Part shown: positions 54,244 through 61,559 of the stretch, piece by piece
Layout: each line of letters opens with the position of its first letter
Numbering within the stretch: the stretch's first letter is position 1
The notes under the pieces: generated by a model
What the model was told of the DNA's origin: nothing
Database searches by the model: none
What the model saw: the letters and a program-made list of their open reading frames with translations, nothing else
Made by a program: the position numbers and the translations under genes
Assembly: GCF_947495315.1 (NCBI RefSeq)
Contig: NZ_CANLYD010000017.1
Coordinates: 62,001 to 126,000, forward strand
Direction of reading: 5' to 3'
DNA: 64,000 nt
Source of the DNA: an uncultured Aquimarina sp.
Lineage (GTDB): Bacteria; Bacteroidota; Bacteroidia; Flavobacteriales; Flavobacteriaceae

Positions 54244-54944
54244 TGAGTACAGGTCAATTAATTATAATACACTTAATTGAATTGCTTGCGGCAATTGTTG
54301 GTGTGAGATTTATTCAAAAATACCGAGAAGATAAAGTTTCTCGGTATTTTGTTTGGTTTTTGTGGTTTGTTGTTGTTATTGAAACATTTGGTTTAGTGCC
54401 TAGACTGATTAAAGGGCTAGACTCTCTCTCTTTTTTAAAAAACACTTTTTTTGCAGAAGATAATTATTGGTTATACAATCCTTATTTGATAATTAGTTTT
54501 GTTTTTTACATATTTTTCTTTAGTAGTCAAATTAGGTTAAAAAGGAATAAAATTATTTTAAAGTTACTCGCTATACTATTTTTTATAAGTTCTGTAGTCA
54601 ATCTTGTATTTACAGAAGTTTTTTTTGAAGCTATTTCTGCATATACCTTTATACTGGGAGGTGTGATTATTTTTATTGGTATTTTTCTTTATTTTTATGA
54701 AGTATTTCAAAGCGATAACATTTTATATTTCAATAAATTGTTTCCTTTTTATGTTGCTGTAGGAACACTGGTTTTTCATCTTACCGTTACGCCTCTTTTA
54801 ATTTATAGTAAATATTATAGTGAATCTTCTAACCCGGAATTTGTAAAAATTTACACGACTATATTGACTATAGCTAATATTTTTCTGTATACTTGTTATA
54901 CAATTGGTTTTGTTGTATGCTCGAAAAAGAACAAATCTTATTAA
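54243..54944 (+). CDS. multi-pass membrane protein upstream of a histidine kinase
   Basis: The protein is 233 residues with about seven transmembrane segments (for example FVWFLWFVVVIETFGLV; LIISFVFYIFFFSSQI; LLAILFFISSVVNLVF; FILGGVIIFIGIFLYFY) and short loops. No catalytic motif is seen. The histidine kinase gene starts within its last 30 bases. A likely role is as the membrane sensor that feeds the kinase, which has just one transmembrane segment of its own (inference). Confidence 0.8.
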   Translation: MSTGQLIIIHLIELLAAIVGVRFIQKYREDKVSRYFVWFLWFVVVIETFGLVPRLIKGLDSLSFLKNTFFAEDNYWLYNPYLIISFVFYIFFFSSQIRLKRNKIILKLLAILFFISSVVNLVFTEVFFEAISAYTFILGGVIIFIGIFLYFYEVFQSDNILYFNKLFPFYVAVGTLVFHLTVTPLLIYSKYYSESSNPEFVKIYTTILTIANIFLYTCYTIGFVVCSKKNKSY

Positions 54945-55705
54945 TTGTTTATTTTACCGTTATTATTTTGTTTTTTATAATATTTGGTATTATATTTTTT
55001 GTTGCTTTTCAGCGACGTAAAAACAAGTTGCTTCTCGACCGATTCAAAGCTGAACAGCGGTTTGAAGAAGAACTACAAAACTCCAAACTAGAAATCCAGG
55101 AACAAACCCTTAAAAATGTAAGCTGGGAATTACACGATAATATCGGTCAATTACTATCTACTGCAGTGATGCAAATCAATATTTTAAGCACAAATCTAGA
55201 ACCAAAAATTAAAGAATCTGTACAAGATATAAGAGGTTTGGTAGGTGATAGTCTACAGGAAATAAGAAACTTATCTAAGACCCTCAATCATGAGGTAATC
55301 CAGAATATTGGTTTAGAGAAATCCATACAAGTAGAATTAGATCGTTTTAAAAAACTCAATTTTCTTACACCTGAGTTTATAGTAACCGGAGAAGAATTGG
55401 TTATCAATCCCAAAGATGAAATTATTATATATCGTATTATTCAGGAGTTTTTCTCTAATACCATAAAACACGCAGAAGCATCGCATCTATTGGTAAAACT
55501 AAAGTATACACCAGATGATCTTACAATCGTCGTTCAGGATGATGGTATAGGGTATGATATGGAATCCGTACAGGCTAATTCTGGTTTGTTAAATATGAAA
55601 AGTAGAGCAGCTTTGATTAACGCAAATTTAGATTGTGTATCCGAACTGGGTAAAGGAGTATTGCTTACCTTGCAGTATCCATTTAAATATGAAGATAAGA
55701 TATAA
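54917..55705 (+). CDS. NarL-type sensor histidine kinase (HisKA_3)
   Basis: I choose the ATG at 54917 (MLEKEQILLIVYFTVIILFF), which gives 262 residues. An ATG at 54893 in the same frame would add eight residues. One transmembrane helix (about 7-30) is followed by a coiled coil, then the HisKA_3 phosphoacceptor ELHDNIGQLLS (His73) and a HATPase_c domain with NTIKHAEASH, DDGIGYD and GLLNMKSRA. It partners with the response regulator 16 bases downstream. It overlaps the membrane protein gene by 28 bases. Confidence 0.9.
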   Translation: MLEKEQILLIVYFTVIILFFIIFGIIFFVAFQRRKNKLLLDRFKAEQRFEEELQNSKLEIQEQTLKNVSWELHDNIGQLLSTAVMQINILSTNLEPKIKESVQDIRGLVGDSLQEIRNLSKTLNHEVIQNIGLEKSIQVELDRFKKLNFLTPEFIVTGEELVINPKDEIIIYRIIQEFFSNTIKHAEASHLLVKLKYTPDDLTIVVQDDGIGYDMESVQANSGLLNMKSRAALINANLDCVSELGKGVLLTLQYPFKYEDKI

Positions 55706-55721
55706 TGAAATTTAAATCAAA

Positions 55722-56378
55722 ATGAAGAAAAAAACTGTTGTTATTGTAGATGATCATCTTCTCTTTGCGCAATCTTTAGAAAGTCTTATCACAAATCTAG
55801 AAGGCTATGAGGTATTAGCAATCCTTAAGAACGGGAAAGAGCTTACACAATACTATTTACATAAAAGGAAAAAACCCGAGCTAGTTTTGCTAGATGTAAA
55901 AATGCCGGTGATGGATGGTATCCAGACCATGCAATGGTTAAAAGAAAATCAACCGGAACAGAAGGTGTTGGCGTTGACCATGGAAGATGATGAAGAAACC
56001 ATTATAAAAATGCTTAGAGCAGGTGCTAGAGGGTATTTGTTAAAGGATATTCATCCCGAGAATTTTGAGTTTGCTATGAAAATGGTTATAGAGCAAGGGT
56101 TTTATTATTCCAGTAAAATAGAGACTGCTCTAAAATATTCTGAAAAACCAGATGCTGATGTTAGTCAGAATCTTACGGATAAATTAACAGATAGAGAATG
56201 GACATTTCTAAAATATGCTTGTTCGGAGCTTACATATAAAAGCATCGCTGGCGAAATGAACCTAAGTCCGAAGACTATCGAGAACTATAGGGAATCTGTT
56301 TTTAAAAAGTTACAGGTAAAAACTCGTGTTGGTCTTGTGATCTATTGTATGAAGAATAATCTATTTAAGCTGGATTGA
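55722..56378 (+). CDS. NarL/LuxR-family response regulator
   Basis: The protein is 218 residues. The receiver has Asp10 and Asp11 and phospho-Asp58 in LVLLDVKMP, with LKD at its end. The C-terminal HTH is of LuxR type: LTDREWTFLKYACSELTYKSIAGEMNLSPKTIENYRESVFKKLQVKTR. It is the partner of the upstream kinase. Targets are unknown. The operon ends at the terminator just downstream. Confidence 0.93.
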   Translation: MKKKTVVIVDDHLLFAQSLESLITNLEGYEVLAILKNGKELTQYYLHKRKKPELVLLDVKMPVMDGIQTMQWLKENQPEQKVLALTMEDDEETIIKMLRAGARGYLLKDIHPENFEFAMKMVIEQGFYYSSKIETALKYSEKPDADVSQNLTDKLTDREWTFLKYACSELTYKSIAGEMNLSPKTIENYRESVFKKLQVKTRVGLVIYCMKNNLFKLD

Positions 56379-56403
56379 AAACTTTTTAACTATTTTATCA
56401 ATG

Positions 56404-56441
56404 AAAAAAAGATTCTACTAGAACTGAAGAATCTTTTTTTT
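56404..56441 (+). terminator. intrinsic terminator of the NarL-type sensor operon
   Basis: A 13-base-pair stem (AAAAAAAGATTCT at 56404-56416 with AGAATCTTTTTTT at 56428-56440), an 11-base loop and a terminal T-run. It lies 26 bases after the response regulator stop. Confidence 0.8.
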
Positions 56442-56473
56442 AATGTTACTAAATTAATGCGTATCAGAATCAG

Positions 56474-56506
56474 AATTTAAGTCAGTTGTTAAAACTGACT
56501 TAAATT
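56474..56506. terminator. strong hairpin between convergent genes
   Basis: Perfect 14-base arms AATTTAAGTCAGTT (56474-56487) and AACTGACTTAAATT (56493-56506) enclose a GTTAA loop, with CTTTTT following on the plus strand. It sits 8 bases from the stop of the minus-strand precursor gene and could act as a terminator or mRNA stabiliser for it. Confidence 0.5.
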
Positions 56507-56513
56507 CTTTTTA

Positions 56514-56735
56514 CTAAGCAACATCGCAATCTAATGTATTAGGAGCACACCAAGCAGTTGTAACACCCTCGAGACAATCACATATTGTGTGACTGTTACC
56601 AGCACCTCCTCGATCTCCACCAATAACGCCGCGAGCACAAGCATAATCTATAGATTTACCTTTAAGACTTGTTAAAGTTGCAATTTTTTGCTTATTAAAT
56701 TTTAATGATAAAGAATCTACTTTCTTTTTTTTCAT
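56514..56735 (-). CDS. candidate RiPP precursor peptide (73 aa, GG leader, Cys-rich core)
   Basis: The N-terminus KKKKVDSLSLKFNKQKIATL is a typical leader of Bacteroidota ribosomal peptides. A GG pair at residues 39-40 offers a cleavage point. The 33-residue core (DRGGAGNSHTICDCLEGV and on) has four Cys and several Ser/Thr/Asp/Glu. It lies 65 bases downstream of the gwsS gene on the same strand. It may be the substrate of the ATP-grasp/SPASM pair, though the leader also looks like the class I lanthipeptide type and no LanB/LanC genes are visible. Confidence 0.75.
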   Translation of the reverse strand: MKKKKVDSLSLKFNKQKIATLTSLKGKSIDYACARGVIGGDRGGAGNSHTICDCLEGVTTAWCAPNTLDCDVA

Positions 56736-56800
56736 GATATAAATTTTAATTATTATTATTAAAAGTAAAAAAAAATCTTGTTTTAGAGTGTGAATTCACA

Positions 56801-57829
56801 TTAAATATTAACAGATGGTTCCCAAGTATTTTTATATGGATTATAGGTACACGTATTTATTTTATAGTAATTTTTACCTTTTTTTTCTATATCAGAATTA
56901 CTCAAACACATATATCTAAATTGACAATCTTTGCATTTTTCTATAAGATCATTTTTTAAATAGTATTTTTCTTTAAATTCTTCTTTTTGAATGATGTCTG
57001 CAATCAAATTGTCTTTTATATTTCCATAAGCAGTTTCATGGGATACATAGTTTTTTATACTTCCTTCATGGTCAATACATACTTTTCTGTATAGTCCTGC
57101 ATTATAATTTACGGATTCCAAAAACATTTCCCGCGATACCGTAAAAAGATTTTTAGAATATACTTCTTTCGAACTATATAAAAGCTTTTGATTTGTGTAC
57201 TTGATAATACGAGAAGAATTTTTTAATACACTAACTTTTTTGCTTTTTTCCGCTCCGTATACTGTTATTAAAATTCTTGGAAAATCAACTAGAATGTTTT
57301 TTAAGACTTCGTGACTTAGTTTTAAAAAAGCAGGTAGGTATAATTCTATTATTCTAATAGAGCTTTTACTTAATACCTTTAATGTCTCTATAACTCTAGC
57401 GACTTCTATTTTATCGTAAATACGGATTTGTAATAGTTGACAATCCAATGCGTCTAATTGCTGAAAGACATTTGTTAAATCATATTTAGAATCTTTATTT
57501 ATAACAACAATAGATGAAATTACCTTATGTGGCGAATCAAAATGTAATGGTAGTTTTTGAAAAGGTGATGGGTTTGATGTGTAAAAACCATAATGATTAT
57601 TAACCAAGTATTGAAAATATTGGTTAATTCCTTCGTCATAATCATTATTAAACAAACTCTTTACTTCCTCAATAGTATATTTGAAATGATCAGTAACTAA
57701 AATATCATATAGCTCATTTGGAATTTCTAAATATTCACCTTTGTCCAAATCCATTATCAGACTACTTACATATCCTTTTACAGGAATGCAGGTAGAAAAC
57801 AAAATAAAATGGTCTTCTTTATTCTTCAT
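56801..57829 (-). CDS. gwsS: grasp-with-spasm system SPASM-domain peptide maturase
   Basis: The protein is 342 residues. The C-terminal SPASM-like part carries the Cys set KVCIDHEGSIKN, EKCKDCQFRYMCLS and NTCTYNP. The N-terminal region (FSTCIPVKGYVSSLIMDLDKGEYLEIPNELYDIL) lacks the CxxxCxxC motif of radical SAM enzymes, as expected for this group, which keeps the SPASM domain without active radical chemistry. It probably binds the precursor and works with the ATP-grasp enzyme. It overlaps the 65-aa gene by 11 bases. Confidence 0.85.
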   Translation of the reverse strand: MKNKEDHFILFSTCIPVKGYVSSLIMDLDKGEYLEIPNELYDILVTDHFKYTIEEVKSLFNNDYDEGINQYFQYLVNNHYGFYTSNPSPFQKLPLHFDSPHKVISSIVVINKDSKYDLTNVFQQLDALDCQLLQIRIYDKIEVARVIETLKVLSKSSIRIIELYLPAFLKLSHEVLKNILVDFPRILITVYGAEKSKKVSVLKNSSRIIKYTNQKLLYSSKEVYSKNLFTVSREMFLESVNYNAGLYRKVCIDHEGSIKNYVSHETAYGNIKDNLIADIIQKEEFKEKYYLKNDLIEKCKDCQFRYMCLSNSDIEKKGKNYYKINTCTYNPYKNTWEPSVNI

Positions 57830-58016
57830 AAAACATGTTAGAATTATCTTTATAAAAATCCATAATCATACCTTTACCATAATATCTATCCATTTCTAAT
57901 TTGAAGTCTTCTCTAGGTATTTCCTTCTTTTTGGTACTTGTTATATAATATAGGTCGAAAGGAATTGCTTCGTTTTCAGGAATTTTTACCTGAGTGCTAT
58001 TATTTTTTGCTTTCAT
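57819..58016 (-). CDS. 65-aa protein between gwsG and gwsS, second precursor candidate
   Basis: The protein is 65 residues, overlapping gwsG by 17 bases and gwsS by 11, so it is translated in one coupled unit with both. It has no signal peptide and no GG. The sequence is acidic/basic, with a C-terminus rich in Asp/Glu/Tyr (EMDRYYGKGMIMDFYKDNSN, MFYEE). ATP-grasp RiPP enzymes form ester or amide links with Asp/Glu side chains, so this could be the actual substrate or an adaptor. Which of the two small proteins is the precursor is unresolved. Confidence 0.65.
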   Translation of the reverse strand: MKAKNNSTQVKIPENEAIPFDLYYITSTKKKEIPREDFKLEMDRYYGKGMIMDFYKDNSNMFYEE

Positions 58017-59022
58017 TTTTAATTAAATATTCTGCGATTTTTTTATGTATTCCATAGTTACAATATAAAGATACATCTCCATATTGCCCTACAGGATTGA
58101 TTTCTAAAAAGTAATATTCATTATCTATTGATTTTATAAAATCAATTACTCCAAAATTTAGTTCTAAATGATTCATTAGTTTTAAAATGCCAGCTTCAAT
58201 TTCGGAATCTAGTTTATAAGGCATATATCGAGTAAAATGATTTGCCTTCCTATTCCTCATATCTATTTTAGTGTCCTCATTAATCTGCGTAAATACAGAC
58301 GCGGAGTAGAATTCATTATTAAAAAAAACAGTTCTAATTTCGTATTTTTTGTCTATGTACTCTTGAAATAGTGAAGGTGCAAATTTACTAGGAGTGTTAT
58401 CTAAACTCTCTAACAAATTAGTAATTTGATAAAAATGAAGATATTCTTCATCGTTAAGATAATGCTTATGATCTATAATAATTTCTTCAATGGATTTGGT
58501 AATTATTCTATGATTATTGTTTTCGAAAAATAGGTTTAAATCATCTTTGGAATTTGTTATTAAAGTGCTAGGGATTGTTAGTCCAAATTTTTGGGCTAAT
58601 TCAAGAACAATAGGTTTGTTAAGCGAAATAGTTTTAAAAGAACCTAAATGATTATTGGATTCTAATTTATTACCTAAGTAATCCCAGAAAATAGTATTTC
58701 TCTGTTTGATGGCATAACTAAAAAGATTTTTTGGATAAGTACTTTCATATTTAAAATCGCCTGTAAACGGTATTGATACTTTATTGGGCCTTCGAAACCA
58801 AACAGGAAAAAGGTCGATATGGTTAAGATTTTTATCTTTTACTTTTATAGAGTTCTTCTTGTCAATTCCTCCTAAAGATATTGTGATTTTTTTATCATCA
58901 AATGTGAAATCATCCTTTAAGTTTAATCCAGTGTATTTATTATAATCTGCATCATAGAAAGATAACCAATCAAATACTCTGTTAGTAGGGAAATCTATTT
59001 CCTGAGAAAATATTAAAGGCAT
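58000..59022 (-). CDS. gwsG: grasp-with-spasm system ATP-grasp peptide maturase
   Basis: The protein is 340 residues of the ATP-grasp fold seen in graspetide (microviridin-type) maturases. Segments seen are FPVWFRRPNK (peptide-binding arginine region), NLFSYAIKQRNTIFWDYLGNKLESNNHLGSFKTISLNKPIVLELAQKFGL, SLFQEYIDKKYEIRTVFFNNEFYSASVF (ATP-grasp lid) and the metal-binding end FGVIDFIKSIDNEYYFLEINPVGQY. It likely forms side-chain ester or amide bonds in the precursor. It is the first gene of the minus-strand operon. No dedicated export gene is within the window. Confidence 0.88.
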   Translation of the reverse strand: MPLIFSQEIDFPTNRVFDWLSFYDADYNKYTGLNLKDDFTFDDKKITISLGGIDKKNSIKVKDKNLNHIDLFPVWFRRPNKVSIPFTGDFKYESTYPKNLFSYAIKQRNTIFWDYLGNKLESNNHLGSFKTISLNKPIVLELAQKFGLTIPSTLITNSKDDLNLFFENNNHRIITKSIEEIIIDHKHYLNDEEYLHFYQITNLLESLDNTPSKFAPSLFQEYIDKKYEIRTVFFNNEFYSASVFTQINEDTKIDMRNRKANHFTRYMPYKLDSEIEAGILKLMNHLELNFGVIDFIKSIDNEYYFLEINPVGQYGDVSLYCNYGIHKKIAEYLIKNESKK

Positions 59023-59045
59023 ATTTACTTATTTTTATAAAAAGA

Positions 59046-59075
59046 TTGGCGGTATTATGTTTTTCAATATGTTTG
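59046..59075 (+). promoter_or_regulatory. candidate promoter upstream of the ilv leader region
   Basis: TTG at 59046-59048 and TATGTTTG at 59068-59075, a full TAnnTTTG match, are spaced by 19 bases. It would start a transcript about 180 bases before leader peptide 1. A closer promoter in the AT-rich stretch at 59220-59255 cannot be excluded. Confidence 0.3.
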
Positions 59076-59172
59076 TTTTCAAATCTAGTGGATTTCTGAT
59101 GAACTTAAAAACAATATAATATGAATGAAGAACATAATTTTTTTTAAATCTTTAAACAAGTGTTTTTTAACT

Positions 59173-59192
59173 CCTCTCCTTTGAAGGAGAGG
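59173..59192. repeat. short inverted repeat of a dispersed-element type
   Basis: CCTCTCCTT and AAGGAGAGG are 9-base perfect arms separated by two bases, followed by CCGGGTGGGGATG. I have seen this CTCTCC...GGAGAGGCCGGGTGGGG phrase as a common dispersed intergenic repeat in Flavobacteriaceae. It sits between gwsG and the ilv leaders. Confidence 0.5.
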
Positions 59193-59258
59193 CCGGGTGG
59201 GGATGTTTTCTGAAAAAAATGTTTTTCAAAAATATATTTCTTTATATTTACTGCATAA

Positions 59259-59324
59259 ATGGAAAATAGCAATAACAATATTATTAATATTATTAGTAAC
59301 GTCGTGATTATTTCACTGCGATGA
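59259..59324 (+). CDS. ilv leader peptide 1 (21 aa)
   Basis: This 22-codon frame encodes MENSNNNIINIISNVVIISLR: six Ile, two Val and one Leu among 21 residues, with runs ATT ATT, GTC GTG ATT ATT. Its stop codon lies at the start of an antiterminator strand (AAAGGGAT, 59324-59331) that can pair with the first arm of the terminator downstream. This is the classic layout for attenuation by charged tRNA-Ile/Val/Leu, and the controlled genes are ilvDBN. Confidence 0.8.
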   Translation: MENSNNNIINIISNVVIISLR

Positions 59325-59352
59325 AAGGGATATGCATAATATAAAATATATT

Positions 59353-59386
59353 AAAATCCCTTTACAAACGTAAAGGGATTTTTTTT
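59353..59386 (+). terminator. attenuator terminator 1 of the ilv operon
   Basis: Stem AAAATCCCTTTA (59353-59364) with TAAAGGGATTTT (59371-59382), six-base loop, and a T-run to 59386. The competing antiterminator pairs AAAGGGAT (59324-59331) with ATCCCTTT (59356-59363). A ribosome reaching the leader stop covers the antiterminator strand and allows termination. Confidence 0.85.
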
Positions 59387-59400
59387 GAAACATATCTAAA

Positions 59401-59466
59401 ATGAAGTTATATAAAACAATTATTGTCAATGTCATTAGTATTGTGGTGATTATTTCATCAGGATAA
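59401..59466 (+). CDS. ilv leader peptide 2 (21 aa)
   Basis: A second 22-codon frame encodes MKLYKTIIVNVISIVVIISSG: six Ile, four Val and one Leu. It begins 14 bases after the first attenuator T-run and ends in the same motif VVIIS as leader 1, suggesting duplication of an attenuator unit. GGGGAT (59468-59473), 1 base after the stop, can pair with ATCCCT (59497-59502) in the following terminator. Confidence 0.8.
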   Translation: MKLYKTIIVNVISIVVIISSG

Positions 59467-59492
59467 TGGGGATATTGGTAGTATGTTGAAAC

Positions 59493-59525
59493 AAAAATCC
59501 CTTCAATTCCAGAAGGGATTTTTTT
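59493..59525 (+). terminator. attenuator terminator 2 of the ilv operon
   Basis: Stem AAAAATCCCTTC (59493-59504) with GAAGGGATTTTT (59512-59523), seven-base loop and a T-run to 59525. The arms share the ATCCCTT/AAGGGAT core with terminator 1. A six-pair antiterminator including one G-U pair is available from the stretch just after the leader 2 stop. Confidence 0.85.
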
Positions 59526-59576
59526 ATTGGAATCTTTAATAAAATAAAAAATTAACAAATAGTGATTGTAAATAAA

Positions 59577-59651
59577 ATGAGTATAAGTAATTGTAAATCA
59601 ATAGTTAAGGTGTGTTTGGTAGTGGTTGGATGTTGTAAGCTTATTGAATAA
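59577..59651 (+). CDS. possible third leader peptide (24 aa)
   Basis: An ATG frame of 24 codons (MSISNCKSIVKVCLVVVGCC, then KLIE) with five Val, three Ile and two Leu lies between attenuator 2 and ilvD. Unlike the first two it has no clear terminator after it and contains four Cys, so it may be chance or a decayed attenuator unit. Confidence 0.25.
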   Translation: MSISNCKSIVKVCLVVVGCCKLIE

Positions 59652-59773
59652 AAATCAACAGTTTAGTCATTACGAAATAGTTTTATACTGTAGTTTATTT
59701 GATTAGTCATGGATTTATCAAAAAAACGGTTAAAATTTTAAGAAATTAATAAAAAAATTCACATTCAAAAGGA

Positions 59774-61450
59774 ATGAGCATTAATAAATATAGCAAACAA
59801 GTAACACAAGACGATACGCAACCTGCAGCGCAAGCAATGCTTCATGCGATTGGTTTAACAGACGAAGACTTTAAGAAGCCACTAGTGGGTATTGCAAGTA
59901 CAGGTTATGAAGGAAATCCTTGTAACATGCATCTTAATGATTTAGCAAAGCTGGTAAAACAAGGGACGCAAGAAGAGAATGTAGTAGGATTGATATTTAA
60001 TACGATTGGTGTTAGCGATGGTATTTCTATGGGAACACCAGGAATGCGTTTCTCATTACCATCTAGAGATGTAATTGCGGATTCTATGGAGACTGTGGTT
60101 CAGGCCATGTCATATGACGGAATGGTAACCGTAGTGGGTTGTGATAAAAATATGCCTGGAGCTTTAATGGCAATGTTGCGATTAAATCGTCCATCGATTT
60201 TAGTATATGGAGGTACGATTGCCTCTGGATTACATGCAGGAAAGAAATTGGATGTGGTTTCAGCTTTTGAAGCTTGGGGAGAAAAAGTAGCAGGAACGAT
60301 TACTCAGAACGAATATAAGAGTGTAATAGAAAAAGCATGTCCGGGAGCAGGAGCTTGTGGAGGTATGTATACAGCAAATACGATGGCTTCTGCAATTGAA
60401 GCTTTAGGAATGTCTTTACCGTATAACTCATCAAATCCCGCGATTAGTAATAATAAAGAAGAAGAGAGTATTGCAGCAGGCCGTGCGATGCGAACACTTT
60501 TAGAAAAAGATATCAAGCCATTAGATATTGTTACCAAAAAATCTTTAGAAAATGCCATTCGATTGGTTACCGTACTAGGAGGTTCTACCAATGCGGTATT
60601 ACACTTTTTAGCGATTGCCAGAGCCGCGGATGTAGAGTTTACACTAGCAGATTTTCAAAGAATAAGTGATGAAACTCCATTTTTAGCAGATCTGAAGCCA
60701 AGTGGAAAATATTTGATGGAAGATGTACACGAAGTTGGAGGAATTCCAGCGGTACTTAAATACTTATTAAAGAAAGGATTATTACATGGAGATTGTCTGA
60801 CCGTTACCGGAAAAACACTAGCAGAAAATCTGTTGGATGTTCCTGACCTTACAGAAGGACAAGATGTAATCAAACCTATAGAAACACCTATAAAACCTAC
60901 TGGACACCTTAGAATAATGTTTGGAAACCTAGCAGAAGAAGGTTGTGTAGCAAAAATCACAGGTAAAGAAGGACTTCGTTTTCAAGGAAAAGCAATAGTA
61001 TTTGATAGTGAATATGATGCAAATGATGGAATAAGGGATGGTAAAGTAGAAAAAGGGAATGTAGTCGTCATTAGGTACGAAGGTCCAAAAGGAGGTCCTG
61101 GAATGCCAGAAATGTTAAAACCAACAGCGGCAATCATGGGAGCGGGCCTTGGTAAAGAGGTTGCACTAATTACTGACGGTAGATTCTCTGGAGGAACTCA
61201 TGGGTTTGTGGTAGGACATATCACTCCAGAAGCACAAGAAGGAGGTTTGATAGCATTGGTAGAAGATGGAGACATCATTACTATTGATGCCGAAACAAAT
61301 TCTATTACGGTTGCGATAGAGGAAGAAGAAATTAAAAAAAGAAAAGCTTCTTGGGTCCAACCACCGTTGAAATTCAGTAAAGGAGTTTTATATAAATATG
61401 CAAACACCGTTTCATCTGCATCTCAAGGATGTGTAACAGATGAATTTTAA
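59774..61450 (+). CDS. ilvD: dihydroxy-acid dehydratase
   Basis: The protein is 558 residues, the normal length. Iron-sulfur Cys are seen at Cys50 (GNPCNMHL), Cys123 (VGCDKNMPGALMA) and Cys195 (PGAGACGGMYTANTM). The C-terminal block TDGRFSGGTHGFVVGHITPEA is conserved. It makes the 2-oxo acid precursors of valine and isoleucine by dehydration. It is the first structural gene after two attenuators and starts an operon with ilvB and ilvN, in the order common in Bacteroidota. Confidence 0.97.
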   Translation: MSINKYSKQVTQDDTQPAAQAMLHAIGLTDEDFKKPLVGIASTGYEGNPCNMHLNDLAKLVKQGTQEENVVGLIFNTIGVSDGISMGTPGMRFSLPSRDVIADSMETVVQAMSYDGMVTVVGCDKNMPGALMAMLRLNRPSILVYGGTIASGLHAGKKLDVVSAFEAWGEKVAGTITQNEYKSVIEKACPGAGACGGMYTANTMASAIEALGMSLPYNSSNPAISNNKEEESIAAGRAMRTLLEKDIKPLDIVTKKSLENAIRLVTVLGGSTNAVLHFLAIARAADVEFTLADFQRISDETPFLADLKPSGKYLMEDVHEVGGIPAVLKYLLKKGLLHGDCLTVTGKTLAENLLDVPDLTEGQDVIKPIETPIKPTGHLRIMFGNLAEEGCVAKITGKEGLRFQGKAIVFDSEYDANDGIRDGKVEKGNVVVIRYEGPKGGPGMPEMLKPTAAIMGAGLGKEVALITDGRFSGGTHGFVVGHITPEAQEGGLIALVEDGDIITIDAETNSITVAIEEEEIKKRKASWVQPPLKFSKGVLYKYANTVSSASQGCVTDEF

Positions 61451-61490
61451 TAAGAACTTCAATATACGAAGTATTTGAAGTCAATAATTT

Positions 61491-61517
61491 GTCATTCCGG
61501 TGAAGACAGGATTCTAA
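61491..61517 (+). repeat. dispersed intergenic repeat copy 1 in the ilv operon
   Basis: GTCATTCCGGTGAAGACAGG and the bases ATTCTA after it lie between ilvD and ilvB. A related copy lies between ilvB and ilvN (63303-63332). The phrase looks like part of a common flavobacterial dispersed repeat. Confidence 0.5.
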
Positions 61518-61559
61518 AAACATTCCGGTATAAACTGGAGTATAAAAAAATATAGCGTA

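Noticed and set aside
59313..59558. 81-aa minus-strand open frame across the ilv leader region
   Set aside because: It spans both terminator hairpins and leader peptides on the opposite strand; its composition is a mirror of the Ile/Val codons. It is a shadow frame.
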